Origin: Ananas comosus
Lineage: Eukaryota; Streptophyta; Magnoliopsida; Poales; Bromeliaceae
NCBI RefSeq assembly: GCF_001540865.1
Contig: NC_033634.1
Coordinates: 1,812,729-1,876,728, forward strand
DNA length: 64,000 nt
Reading direction: 5' to 3'
In this document: positions 23,606 to 35,227 of the stretch, piece after piece
Numbering within the stretch: position 1 is the first letter of the stretch
Layout: every line of letters begins with the position of its first letter
Translations under genes and position numbers: made by a program
The notes under the pieces: generated by a model
What the model saw: only the letters and a program-made list of their open reading frames with translations
What the model was told of the DNA's origin: nothing
The model's database searches: none

Positions 23606-24270
23606 ATCCGACAGTTTTCTGTTTCGGTTTCGAATACTTACTAAACCTTTGAAGCTACCAATATGATCTATATAATTACAGAGAATTAGTGTCATCATCA
23701 TTTTTTTTCGATTTCTCAATATTTTGATTATCTTGGCATATGAGTTTTCTTGTGGTGGGCTCGCGTGGCCTGGAATGGACCAACTTGAAGAATTTGTCAA
23801 AGTTAGAATTACTGTTTCCATGGTACCTTAAAACCTAATCTTATAGGTGGCTAGTGTGGCGTCAAATTTATGTAATGCATTTACAAATTATTTGATTGCA
23901 TGCAGTTGCAACTGTATTATAGTTGTAATTATATGCAAATTCAAATTCGGTATTTGATTTGATATATTTGAATTCAACTGTTACTGCAGTTAGAAATATA
24001 CGAGAAAGTCTAATTGTAGCAGCTGGAGTGAGTAATTTTAACACTTTTTAAATAGAATATAATATTTTTTATATTGAAGATAATTTTACTATCATAGATA
24101 TAAATTGATGAAATTTTATAAGTGCACTTTTCAACTATATACAACTAAATACATTATTTATAATTACGTTACTTTTTATTGCATCCAACCAAACAAATTT
24201 TTTGTAATTATAACTTTTATATTTTTTTAATTATATACATCTTCAACTTTATTATATTTTTTTAATAGAA

Positions 24271-24670
24271 TTAATTTCATACAGTTCCCTGTAAATATAG
24301 TGAATAACAAATATATTTTTATAAAGTTTAATTTTTATTTGTTGTTCCTATAAAAGTTCTGATATTTTTAAATATTTCAATCTGGTTTGTTATCGTAAGA
24401 GAACTATTAGAAAACTGTTTATATTTTTAATTTTTACCATCGCCAATATATCTCTTCAAAAGCTATAGCGGTATAATATAAATGGATAAAATGTCAAAAA
24501 TTAATTAGGTTTAAGTATTTAATCTATAGTTAACTAAATTTTTCTAACGAATTTTAAAGAAACTTATTTGAAAACATCAAAACTTTTACAGAAATAATAT
24601 ATAAAAAATAAATTTTATAAAAATATATTTATTATTCACTATATTTATAGAAACATATTATGAAATTAAC
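24271..24670. mobile_element. MITE family 2, copy b
   Basis: Left end TTAATTTCATACAGTTCC and right end ending ATTATGAAATTAAC. The sub-terminal sequence AATATAGTGAATAACAAATA is mirrored near the right end as ATTATTCACTATATTTATAG. The interior contains GTTAACTAAATTTTTCTAACG and TTAATTAGGTTTAAGTATTT, as in the other copies. It is non-coding. Confidence 0.85.
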
Positions 24671-24806
24671 CCTTTTTAAAAACTTCCAACCAAACGGTAG
24701 CTTTTAAATTGCGTGTTGATGGATCAAAGCTTTTTATATTACGTAGCGTCAATGTACGGATAATATACAGAGAGAGAACATTTTTAAAGGGACAACCTGT
24801 AGCACA

Positions 24807-24825
24807 ATTTTGTCTATAATAATTA

Positions 24826-24856
<31 letters not shown>

Positions 24857-25010
24857 TTTAATATGGTTTACTTAGCCAGTTTTCACGGCACGCGATGTCC
24901 AGTAATGTCCGTGTGGGGTCCACCATGGCCCAAATGGGCCCCACGCGATGTCCAGTAATGTCCGTGTGGGGTCCACCATGGCCCAAATAGGCCCCACAAT
25001 GAAATTTGTA
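24807..25010. repeat. dispersed repeat with 53-bp tandem duplication
   Basis: This copy matches the left edges of both TAD3 units (about 28680-28830 and 37316-37470), sharing TAATAATAAT, TGGTTTACTTAG and GTCCGTGTGGGGTCCACCAT. Unlike them, its GC-rich core is duplicated in tandem with period 53 bp (24891-24943 and 24944-24996, one mismatch). Confidence 0.85.
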
Positions 25011-25028
25011 AAAAAAAAAAAAAATAGA

Positions 25029-25416
25029 GTTAATTTCGTAGAAATTTCTGCAAATATAATAAATGATAAATATATTCTTATAAAGTTCAACTTTCATATA
25101 TTATTTCTACAAAAGTTTTGATATTTTAAAATATATTCCTCTGATTTGTTTCAGTTAGAGAATTATTTATATTTTCAGATTTACATGTCATCACATATAT
25201 CCCTTCAAAAATCATAACAGTATAATATAAAAGAAATAAAAATATCAAAAACTAATTAACCAGGGTTAAATACTTAATCTATAGTTAAATAAAGATTATA
25301 ACGGTAGAGACATATTTAAAACATTATGAGTTTTGCAAGGACAACATATAAAAATTAAATTTTATAGAAATATATTTATCATTCACTGTATTTACAGGAA
25401 TCTGTATGAAATTAAC
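25029..25416. mobile_element. MITE family 2, copy c
   Basis: Left end GTTAATTTCGTAGAAATTTC; right end ending CTGTATGAAATTAAC. Interior order is the same as copy b, which lies only about 360 bp upstream in the same orientation. Confidence 0.85.
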
Positions 25417-25623
25417 TCCAATATATATATATATAGAATAATTATTGCATACTATGATGATCAAAAGACTTAGAACAAGGAAACAAGATATATTATATAT
25501 TAACTATATATAATTCCAACCGTCCCTGCATGAGTTGGTTTATTTTACATACCATAATACTATATTGACAACTTCAACAGGAAAAATAGCTTAATTAAAA
25601 GTGTACAAACATTGCGATAAATT

Positions 25624-26619
25624 CTAGGGCAACTCCTCATCAACATGAACAGCCTTTGTGGGCACCATCTTATACACAAAGTCACCACTTTTTAGTGCTT
25701 GTTCTTCCTCTCCTTCTCCTCGGCTCTTCTTGCACTCGTAGTAGTAAATCACAACAGCAATCAATACATACATCCCCACCAACTCTCCAATAAAGGTGTA
25801 GAAGAACCCTAACACCAATACAGAAGCTGCACTAGAACTTGGACTGTACTTCAAAATCATGTTATTAATTGCGTATAGTGCACCAACGAGCAAAAAAGAA
25901 GCAAGAATAATAAGAAACCCTTTCATCTTCTTCTCCTTCGCGAGCTCCGCGGCCCGCTTGAAGGCTCCCGGGCCGTAGCAACCCGTCTCGACGACAGAAA
26001 CTGCCATGCTCAAAGGCCACACGATAGATAAGTATAAAAGGAGGATGATTGCAAGCAGAAATAGAACAAGGACCAAGATGCTAAGCATTATGAGTGTATA
26101 AGAACCCAGCTTCTTGATGAACAAAGGGAATAGGGTTATGAGTATGAGGGGGAGAACACATAACAAGACCAAGAGTACGCCGAACAAGTGCGTTATGATC
26201 GGCCCTTTCATGTTGCGCTTCGTCTTGACGAGCAGTTCGCGGAGAGTCAGGAGCTCTCCCGAGCACGTGACGGCGACGGCGAAGAAGGTTATGATCCTAA
26301 GAAAGGAGTTGACGAGGAACGCGATTACGGTGTATATAATCAATTCGAAGAACAGCTCGTTGGCTTCCTTTTGTATCGCCGCGACGAGAAGGGAGTAGTC
26401 GGGGCTCGTCGGGTCGGTGTGGACTAGGGCTTTGGCCTTGAGAGCGATGTCGGCGGAGAGAGGTTGCATGGAGAAGAAGTTGCAAAGGATGAAGATGAAG
26501 TTGATGAGGGTGATGATGGTGAAGAGAGGGAGGAAGAGCCTTGTGTTCTTGGTGGGGAGGGTGAGGACTTGGTAGAGGAAATTGGAGGAACGGGACTTGG
26601 TTGAGGTGGCCATGGCCAT
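25624..26619 (-). CDS. plant multi-pass membrane protein of unknown function
   Basis: An intronless minus-strand gene of 331 residues beginning at the ATG complementary to 26617-26619 (MAMATSTKSRSSNFLYQV). A longer reading would start at a GTG and is not used. About six hydrophobic helices are visible: around LFLPLFTIITLINFIFILCN, LIIYTVIAFLVNSFLRIITF, GVLLVLLCVLPLILITLFPL, LSILVLVLFLLAIILLLYL, GFLIILASFLLVGALYAI and ASVLVLGFFYTFIGELVGMY. A Cys-containing YYYECKKSRG motif follows the last helix. The hydrophilic tail is acidic (ESGEGEEEQA-like, ending VDEELP). The architecture, with FKRAAELAKEKKMKGF between helices 4 and 5, fits a plant-specific family of uncharacterised proteins often annotated only as transmembrane protein. 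I assign no function. Confidence 0.8.
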   Translation of the reverse strand: MAMATSTKSRSSNFLYQVLTLPTKNTRLFLPLFTIITLINFIFILCNFFSMQPLSADIALKAKALVHTDPTSPDYSLLVAAIQKEANELFFELIIYTVIAFLVNSFLRIITFFAVAVTCSGELLTLRELLVKTKRNMKGPIITHLFGVLLVLLCVLPLILITLFPLFIKKLGSYTLIMLSILVLVLFLLAIILLLYLSIVWPLSMAVSVVETGCYGPGAFKRAAELAKEKKMKGFLIILASFLLVGALYAINNMILKYSPSSSAASVLVLGFFYTFIGELVGMYVLIAVVIYYYECKKSRGEGEEEQALKSGDFVYKMVPTKAVHVDEELP

Positions 26620-26710
26620 GGAGAAGAGAAGAAGCACTTTTGCTATGAGGTTAATTCTCCTCTAACTAGGATCTTTTTTTTTTGTGTGTGGTGGTGAGGG
26701 GGGAGAAGGA

Positions 26711-26720
26711 CTTATATATA
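26711..26720 (-). promoter_or_regulatory. TATA box of the membrane-protein gene
   Basis: The minus strand reads TGTATATATAAG around 26711-26722, about 90 bp upstream of the ATG at 26619. That spacing is normal for a plant TATA box with a short leader. Sequence evidence only. Confidence 0.6.
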
Positions 26721-26722
26721 CA

Positions 26723-27805
26723 TGGAAATTAAGGGGGGTTTAATACACTACATGAAAGTTGATTTGTTCAAAGTCAACATCTCGCGTTAAAAATATATAA
26801 CAACAAAAAATTATCTCATCCTCCCATAGAATTATTTGATTGTATGCAGCTATAATTACACACAAATTTAAATTTTATATTTAGTTTGACACATTTAAAT
26901 TCAACTACTACAGTTGAAACTATATAAGAAGCCATAACCGCAACAGTTAATTAGAGTGAGCAACTTTAAATAAAAAATAAGCTTAACTTCTAATCACTTT
27001 TTAAATATAATTTTTCTTTTACATTGAAGTTAATTAATTGCACTACTACTACAGATATAAAATAATAAAATTTTACAAATATATTTCTCAATTATTTATC
27101 ACAAAATAAATTATTTATAATCACAGTATTTTTTTTTTTTTTATGTATAACTCCTCCGCCCATTCTGCGGAATATTCAAGGGTTTTTTTTTTTGTTTTTT
27201 TCACCTCTTGATTTCTCCGCCCCATTCTCCCATGGATTCTATCTTTTTCTTCTTTTTTTTTTTTCTTCTTTTTTTTTTGTGGGTACCCCCAAGCTTTTTA
27301 GAAGAATTTCCTGCTTAGGAAATGTCGTTCTCAAAGACCGGCCAGCCAAACCTTCATTAGCTGACTTGGGATTAATGGAAGAACTGAGCCACCAATAGAG
27401 ACCAGACAGGTGCAGGAACCAAGCAAGATTTCCACCATTATAACTTCAGTATTTTCAACTGTACGCAATTTTTAATTAAACTGTATGTTTAATTATATCC
27501 AACTAAATTGTCTTTTAAAATGTGTGTTAGTAAATTAAAAGTTTTTACATTACAGAATATCAATAATATATATAGAATTGAGTTCTTATATTTTAAAAAA
27601 CACCAAGTCGATGTTTGTAAGTTTTTAGTCTTTGGATGAAGATTTATAAAGTTGGGATAATAGTGGTTGCTAGGGTTGAGTGGGTGATTGATAGAATAAT
27701 ATAATCTAAGGAGTGAAATTGATCAAAGAAATAGATTTAAACAGTGAAAAACTTAATTATAAGCACCAAGTGCTTGTTGCTTTTAAAAATACGATAGCCA
27801 GACTC

Positions 27806-27837
<32 letters not shown>

Positions 27838-28085
27838 CTAGGCTGGAATACTATTGATAATAAAATATTCTTTTTATTATCAAGTTTTTAGCCCTTGAAT
27901 GAGAAATTGTAAGATTAGAATGATATTAGTCCCTATTAGGGTTGAGTGGTCCTCCTAGGATTGAGTGGTTTCTACTAGGTTATAATATTTAATCCAATAG
28001 TTAGAAATGATGAAAAGAATTGATCCAAAGGTTAAAAACATAATAGCAAAAAAACTTTTTTGCTATCAATAATATTCTAGCCCAA

Positions 28086-28140
<55 letters not shown>

Positions 28141-28157
28141 AGAGAGCAGAGAGAGAG

Positions 28158-28189
<32 letters not shown>

Positions 28190-28446
28190 ATTGGCTCCTA
28201 TGTTTTAAAAGTGCCAAGTCATTTGTGCTTGTAAGTTTTTAGCTCTTGGATTAATAGATGTGCGGTTAGGATGATGTGGGTCCCTTGGTTGAGTGGGTGG
28301 TTGGTTGAATAGTATAATCTACGGGTGAAAATGATCAAAGCGCGTAGATCTAACGTTAAAAAATTCAAAGCACAAGTGTTTGGTACTTTTACGAGCACCA
28401 TAGCGAGACTCTTATATATATATTATATATATTATTATTATATATA

Positions 28447-28486
<40 letters not shown>

Positions 28487-28679
28487 TGCTATCAATAGCA
28501 TAAAGTGTTTAATGCTATTAAGTTTTTTTGTTGTTAGATCTATCGCTTTGACCATTTCAACCTGTTAAATTATATTATTCAACCAACCACCCACTCAATT
28601 CTAAAATTATTATCATCTTAACCGCACATCTTTTCATCCAAAAGTCGAAATCTAATAATATCAACGACTTGCTGTTATT
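26723..28679. other. nested MITE and microsatellite spacer left of the TAD3 duplication
   Basis: No gene seen. About 26835-27130 resembles the element at 23885-24215. From 27570 to 28680 at least four related non-coding units of about 230-270 bp follow one another, separated by TA and GA tracts. Shared landmarks are GTTGAGTGGGTG, ATAGTATAATCTAA and GATCAAAG with a TAGAT core. The unit at about 28480-28680 is in opposite orientation. A fifth relative lies inside each TAD3 unit (28845-29075 and about 37500-37720). Confidence 0.65.
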
Positions 28680-29519
28680 AAATAATAATAATGATGAAGA
28701 AATTTAATGTGGTTTACTAAGTCAATTTTCCATTTCACGCAACGACTTGGAACGGCCGTGTGGGTTCCACAATGGCCTACAGGGCCCCACAACGCAAATG
28801 AGATCAAGGAGTAACAAATTTGCCCATTAGCTACGGTGAGTATATATATAAAATTATACTACTATACTATCGATGAAAGAATATATCATTAAAATAATAG
28901 TGGTTCTTAATTAGACTAATAATATTTATAGGGTTGAGTGGGTGATTGGCTGAATAGTATAATCTAACAGCTGAAAAAAAATTAAAAGATAAATCTAATG
29001 ACAGAAAATTCGATAGTACAAAGAATTCGATACTATCGATAGTATAGTAAGTGAACTCTCTTTCTCTCTCTATATATATATACATACATATATTTTCCGA
29101 ACATAATTGTTGGAAAATTATAGGGTTTGTATAAGAGAACAATCTAAACTTTTGTTTAATTATTAAAACTCGAATCAGTAAAATTGCTACTCATGGATTT
29201 TTATAAAAGAAAAAAACTTAAATTTAAGGAAATTCTTAAGGTTAGGGACTGCTTGAAATTATTTGACAAACTAGGGACTTTTGCGAAAACTAACTCAAAA
29301 TAGAAGATTATTTAATGAAACGGGTCAGTATAAGCTCGCGCCCGCACCCGCTATGCGGAAAATTTTTCAGCCATCTCCACCGTCCATACCATCATTCTAA
29401 TCGATCACCGCCCTTCCTTAAAGGATGGTAGAGATTGAAATCTCAGTGATCGGACGGTAGATCGCTCGTCTCCTGTGTTCGACTCTAAACCCTGCTTTGG
29501 CTCTTTCTTCCTCCACCCT

Positions 29520-29620
29520 CTCTCTCTCTTTCTCTCTCTCTCTCTCGCGCCACCACCTTCGCCGCCGCCGCCGCCGCCGGAAACCGGAGGAAGAGGTACT
29601 CTCTCTCTCTCTCTCTCTCT
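29520..29620 (+). promoter_or_regulatory. CT- and GCC-rich 5' leader of TAD3 copy 1
   Basis: Two CT tracts flank a (GCC)n run of about six units at 29560-29580, followed by GAAACCGGAGGAAGAG and then GTACTCTC. In copy 2 the equivalent GCC run is longer (about 38200-38230) and preceded by CGCGCGCG. The AGAG-GTA junction is a plausible donor of a 5' UTR intron, since the ATG lies about 1.2 kb downstream with many upstream stops. Confidence 0.5.
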
Positions 29621-30777
29621 CTCTAAGACACCTACTCTTGTGCTATAATTGTTACCAGCGATCCTAAAACTGTTGTGCGGTGAATTGCGTGGATTTAGAT
29701 CTCGTAGCATAGCAAATCCATCTTTTTTTTGTTTAAATCTCCAACAAATCTTAGACCTTTTTTTGATGAAGAGTTGTGTTTGAGTAGTGCTGTTAGGAGA
29801 AGCGAAATCTCCCAATAGCTTCTCTTCGTAGCAAAATCAGAGGCTTGGAATTGGAGCTTCTGCTTTGGGGCTTAAAAATATTATCTTTTTTCTACTCTCC
29901 GTCGCAGTAGAAGTTTCGTACTTTTCATAACTTTTTGTTGTCGAAGTACTCTGTAGAGGTGATTGTATCTCAAAAATAAGGTAAGGCCAAACAATGATGA
30001 GGTGTTGTTTTGGTAGTGCTATTAGGAGACGCACTTTATTTAGTTCCGCTAAACAGCTTCTCTGTACAGTAGATTTAGGCTAAATTTGGTAATGTGGCGG
30101 CTATAATTACTAGTTTTATATTATAGAAGAACTAAACATTTCAAAAGCACATTAAATTTCCTTTTTTATAATTTAAAATTGCAGTTGTAATCACTACCGG
30201 AGAAGCATAAGCATGTGGCTACATGCTTCTTCAGTGGTGGTTGCGACCGTAATTTTAAAGAATTAGAGGAGAAAAGATTGTAAGCGTTTTTAGAATTTTG
30301 TTTGAACTTCCTGTAGTATAAAAATGATACTTGTAGCCACCATATTACCAATCTAGACCTTAGAATCCCAAAGCTTTTGCTTTTGGACCTTTAAAACATA
30401 GTTCTGCTTTTCCATTAAGTAGAAGTTCCCAACTTTTTCGATTGGCAAACACTCTATTGGATTAGTAGAAGTGGTTGCAGTTGAAACCAGAAGCAAAAGA
30501 TGGGCCAAAAAAGTCTTAAGTGGATCATCATGATCTGTATGCTTTCCTATCTTTTTTCCTTAACTTGGTTAACTCTCTTTATATCTCTATTATGACTCAC
30601 TTCCTCTAACCATAAGCTCTCTGTTGTTTCCTTGTTCAACCTTCTAAATGTTTTTCTAGTTATTAACAATTTTTTTGGGGAGTTTCTGAAGTTGAAATAT
30701 TTTGTTTTTGAAACATTTGTTCTGGAGTAGACAAAAGCTCTTTGTTTGAGAGCATAATCATAACCAAAATAAATGTA

Positions 30778-33700
30778 ATGTCTTGGGAGATCCTTCACAT
30801 ACCCGGGAAGCCTCCTTCCTCCCTCGAACACTCTACAGGTATTTCTTTCTTCTCCCTCCTCTAATTTTTTGATCCTTTATAGTTCTTTATTAGGGTGTTT
30901 TATTTGATTAAGTTACTTTTTGTAGTCAATGTAGTAGCTGCAACAATCGAGCCAAAACTTGCGAATACGCTTGTGAGGTGAAAGCCTGCTTTCTATTTCT
31001 TTTGTTGCTTTTTAATTTGCTATTGTGTTGTGGTTGGGCGCATTGATTGATGGCATTTTCTTTTCATGGGTTCTTTTATGATGGGTACTGATTAATTTTT
31101 TTTCTTTTTGTTCATTAGGCAGTTGAATCAGATATGCCCACTCGAGGATCTTCGCCATGTGAAGCGAGTGCGGAGGATTAACTCCGAAGGTGTGGTACTC
31201 TAGAGAAAATATATGTAGTTGTTTAGTGCTTTTTGTTTGCAAATACTCTTGTTGCCTTTTTTCCGCTAGTTCAGTGGTATAACTTCCATCGAAGTTTTCC
31301 ATGCCATAGCAACGGCCATGGTGCTGGCATGGATCAATCTACAAGCTGTTTAGAGGAGCACTTAGTTCAAAATAGGATTGACTGGTGAAAGAGGATTCAT
31401 TTTTTTTTGATACATCTAACTTCTTTTAGAAATTCATATGGCTGGTTCACTCTTGTCATGGTATTAAGGCTGCAAATTTAGCTCAATCTTGTTGATATAT
31501 CATATTTGTATGTACAAGTTTAGTTTAACCTTATTTAGTGATTAGCTGTTGGGAATAATGAAGTCAATGAATCTTCTACTTCTTACGGATCTATGTGGAT
31601 TTACTCAATTAAGTACCCCACTCATGCTTTGGCATTCGTTGACTCATTTTACAGGGAAAGTTGGGTTATCGGTTATCTTATGTATTTCCCGAGAAAATGA
31701 AAATATTTTGGAGGTCATACCGAGTGATGTACTTGAGGTTGTAAACACCTATCAATTAAGACCTTTCATTGCGAAAGTAAGCAATCCTTCTTTCTTCTTT
31801 AACTTTTCTTTAGGTTTTTCCTTAATATAATCTTTTGGAGTTAAACTGGACCAGCACGAAAGGAAACCTTATTCCTATCAATAACTAGGATTGTACTGAG
31901 GGATCTATACCTTTGGTCATGATCTAAAACTATTAAAATATGTATAGAACACCTTTAACATACCTGTGTATATTAAAGATCTGACTTCTGGAACTACTTA
32001 CCTGGTTACTGAAGGACAGAAGAGATCATTTTATTGCAATGATCTGACTACAGTTTTTGGTAATAGTTGAATCTTGTTTATATTAGTCATTTATTCAAGG
32101 TCAATTGGATTTAAATTTGCAAATTATTACAATTTGTCATGCTGGAAATTGCTTCCAGGTTGCCAAGTATGCTGCTATGTCAAAAGAAGAATGGGAAGAA
32201 CAATGCAAGCTTTGGCCAACATCATACCATCCACCAAACAAGTATGACTTCACCATTTATGTATTTTAGCTTTGATCTATTATAAATCCTCCATTTATAT
32301 ATAACAGCTTTGATGTATTATAGATCCTTCATCTTGCTGCTGAATTATTTAATCTAAGTCTTTTCTGTTTACAGAAGTTAGATGTTCAATTCCCTAATTC
32401 ATTGTTATTGTCATCATATTTTGAGCAGCCATTTAATATTTGTCTATTGGTCCTTGATTTGCTCTCATGTAACAGTCTAGATGGAGTTTCTGGATTTAGT
32501 GTGGAGGAGTCACAATCTATCTGCAATTACATGAAGATTGCTATTCAACTGACAAGGTTGAGCAATCCTGGTGATAAGGCATGTTTATGTAATGGTTCTT
32601 ACTTCTTCTGCACTTACCAATATAAGTTCTGTCGATCAGTCATCAGATTCTTGTTTTATTTCCAAACTATACGAACATTAGAGTGCTGATTTTCTTATGC
32701 ATTTTTTTTGGGTAAAATACAATCAATAGTCCTTGCAATGAATTGTCTAGGAACTCCTTGGTGAGTCCACTTTTCAACCTTAAAATTTTTGCATTTGACT
32801 GGAAGCCCATTCCATCAAAAATCATTACTAAGAATGAGAGAATTGTCACTCGCATTCATGAATGAATGATACTTGAACATGTTTGTTGAATTGAAGGACA
32901 ACACCAATGAGCTTCCCTTATGCCCTCATATATAAATGCATATATATATATATATATATATATACTCACTACTGTTGTGGGTTCAACTGGGTTTTTTTAT
33001 TTATTTTTGGTGTGTGTCTCAGGTTGTAAATGCTGCTGTTATAGTTGACTCATCGAGTAGTGAAATTATAGCCAAGGCTACTGATCAAACTGGCCTACCT
33101 CCTACATCCTTGCTTAAAATCTGCTCAAATCATCTAACTGTTGCTGGAGAAGCACATTCAGCTTCTTCGATGGCTGAGGAAAATAGGTTAGCAAAACAAG
33201 AAGTGCTTTGCCCTCTAAGGAACTGGCTTTCTCATTGCACTCATTCATTGAAGGGAGTTGCTTGTCTTAATCCTCGAGGTTGGATTGAACAGAGGCCATA
33301 CGATCAAAAATTGGTGAACTATGGGAGCAACTTTTCGTGGCATCCCTTGAGGCATGCTACTCTAGTTGCGATTGAAAATGCTGCAGCAAGGGATAGGAAG
33401 CTATTTCCTAACTTAGGTTCTTTGGTGAATAACAGAGACTTAAATGGTGGTTTGGAGAATGATTCTAATAATGGTCCAGCAAAACGACTGAAGACAGACA
33501 AGTTAGAAGTAAGACTATCCCTTCACTTTTGTAATAATGTATTCATTTCATTATTCATAACTGGAGCAGATATTTACGAAACAAATGTAATGCATTGATT
33601 CTAGTAATCATCAACTGAACTCTAATTAAATTTGATTGCTTTTTATTTTATAAAATGGATATGGCATCTATTTACTTCATTTCAATTTCATTTTTAGGAT

Positions 33701-34337
33701 AGGGGCAGGTTGGGAGAGGAAGCTTGTAGCAGTGATTCTTCCTCTGAAGCAATGCGGCCTTATCTATGCACTGGCTTTGATATTTACCTTGTTTGGGAGC
33801 CATGTACAATGTAAGTTCCCTATTATCTCTTTGGATATGTATGCACAACTCCTAGTCTCCACAATGCAGGTCCATGATGTTCCGTTTAGTCTCTATGTTG
33901 TATTTTTTCCTATTTTGAAACTTCTCATAGTTACAAACAAATGGCAGTAGTTGGAGAATATCTCGCACAATTTTTGATGTTGTTGGAGTATCTTCTTTGT
34001 TCTCTTTCTGCAAATGTTTTGCTTACTCTTAAGCAGCATCCCTATTTGTAGCTACACATTTTTGACTTGCATTTTGTCTCAATTTGTATTTTTTTTAATA
34101 TTATATTTGTTGAAATGAAGGTGTGCCATGGCGCTTGTTCACCAAAGGATCCGGCGCGTCTTCTACGCCTCCCCGAATCCGAATGGCGGCGCATTGGACA
34201 GTGTCCACAGACTACATGGAGAGAAAAGCTTGAATCACCATTACTCAGTTTACAGGATTTTGATACCTGAAAATGCTCTCCATGAGTTGTGTTTTAATGA
34301 ACCATGTAATAACTCCTCACCACAACAACAAATGTGA
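30778..34337 (+). CDS. TAD3: tRNA adenosine-34 deaminase subunit TAD3, copy 1
   Basis: TAD3/ADAT3 pairs with catalytic TAD2 to deaminate adenosine to inosine at tRNA wobble position 34. Nine exons join in frame: 30778-30838, 30926-30977, 31119-31189, 31655-31776, 32159-32241, 32476-32578, 33023-33508, 33698-33810 and 34121-34337, giving 435 residues. The start MSWEILHIPGKPPSS is shared with copy 2. Residues about 275-277 read HAT where active deaminases have HAE, so the proton-shuttle glutamate is missing, as expected for the TAD3 subunit. The zinc ligands are intact in EPCTMCAMALVHQR (Cys 362 and 365), and the C-terminal half has VFYASPNPNGGALDS with LHGEKSLNHHYSVYR. A basic patch PAKRLKTDK (end of exon 7) may be a nuclear signal. 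The donor after exon 6 is GC (AAG-GCATGT), required for frame. No disabling change was found. Confidence 0.93.
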
Positions 34338-34650
34338 GCACGCAAAATTACTCTTGGGTTGTATTCTTTTCAATTATAATTCATCTCTCTAATGTGTATA
34401 ACTATTTAGATGTTCCTTAATGACTAATTGCTTATTTTACTGAGACTATGTTTCTTCTTTATTTGATAATTGAATATTGAATATGAAAAAAGCTGCAAAT
34501 GATTGAGGACCTGTTTGATGTTGAGGGCAATCCAATGCTAATAGATAGAGTGAAGTTGTAAAAAAATAATATAGAGATATGTTTTTGTATTTTTCGATAA
34601 AATTATAGAAGGTCTAATCGACTCATTATATTATATAATAATAATAATAT

Positions 34651-34741
34651 GTTCTTTCTTTTTTTTTTACATTAAAGGAGGGTTTGGGGGGCCTATAGGG
34701 TGACAGGTGTCTCCCCTCCCCCCTCCTCCTTTACTCTCTCT

Positions 34742-34783
<42 letters not shown>

Positions 34784-34796
34784 TTGAGCTAGAATN
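34651..34796. other. junction between TAD3 unit 1 and the copia remnant
   Basis: Non-duplicated sequence with a poly-T run, a C/T-rich stretch and a TA microsatellite, ending at a single N (34796). The sequence just before the N (GAGTTGAGCTAGAAT) resembles the ends of the MITE family at 27.57-29.1 kb rather than the missing part of the LTR. Confidence 0.6.
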
Positions 34797-35181
34797 CTTC
34801 TCTCATCTTCTATAAACCCACAAAGAAGACCTCTCCGCGTGCACCCGTGCACAAGGTGCACTAAAATAACTCTCTCTCTCTTTTTTTCTCTCTGGTACGA
34901 CACCCTAATGGTTCCAGCCGTACTACTCAAGAAAAGATAGCCACAATGCTTATTTATAATGCTCAACTTAAAATGTACCACAATCCTAATATATTTAGGA
35001 TTCATACTTTAATTAATATCTAAATCTATCTTAATCAATCTCTAATAGATTTAAATATTAATCCTAATCTAGTTAGGTTTATCCTCTAATTAATATTTAA
35101 ATCTTAATTTATCTCAAACAGATTTAAATATTAATTCTTATCCAAATAGGATTTAACTACAAATTTAACCAAATCCTAACA
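34797..35181 (-). repeat. copia 3' LTR (truncated)
   Basis: Aligns with 36890-37263 of the other LTR (shared TTCTATAAACCCACAAAGAA, CTCTCCGCGTG and GGTTCCAGCCGTACTA) and ends in CCAAATCCTAACA, the complement of a TGTTAGG LTR start. About 250 bp of its distal end are missing beyond the N at 34796. Confidence 0.85.
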
Positions 35182-35194
35182 TTCTCCACCTTAG
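35182..35194 (-). other. polypurine tract of the copia element
   Basis: On the minus strand CTAAGGTGGAGAA directly precedes the LTR start TGTTAGG, the expected position of the plus-strand primer in copia elements. Confidence 0.7.
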
Positions 35195-35227
35195 TTTGAT
35201 TTGTAATTTTCAACGGCTACGTCGAGC

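Larger units (their letters stand above)
23606..25623. other. transposon-rich spacer
   Basis: No gene seen. Contents in order: an element with weak inverted ends resembling TTTGATTGCATGCAGT at about 23885-24215 (a relative lies at about 26835-27130); MITE family 2 copy b (24271-24670); a GC-richer repeat related to the left edge of the TAD3 duplication (24807-25010); and MITE family 2 copy c (25029-25416). Confidence 0.6.
28676..34650 (+). repeat. TAD3 segmental duplication, unit 1
   Basis: A unit of about 6 kb repeated in direct orientation at about 37316-43683. The two units align through leader repeat, MITE relative, promoter, all exons and introns, and about 300 bp past the stop. Identity appears to be in the mid to high 90s percent by eye, with length differences mostly in microsatellites. 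The right boundary is near ATTATATTATATAATAATAA in both units. Confidence 0.9.

Noticed and set aside
26081..26485. Alternative frames within the intronless membrane-protein gene
   Set aside because: Antisense and out-of-frame shadows of the longer minus-strand reading frame.
32402..32689. 95-codon frame extending through the TAD3 exon 6 GC donor
   Set aside because: It is retained-intron reading; the same artefact appears in copy 2, and the exon 7 frame needs splicing at the GC.
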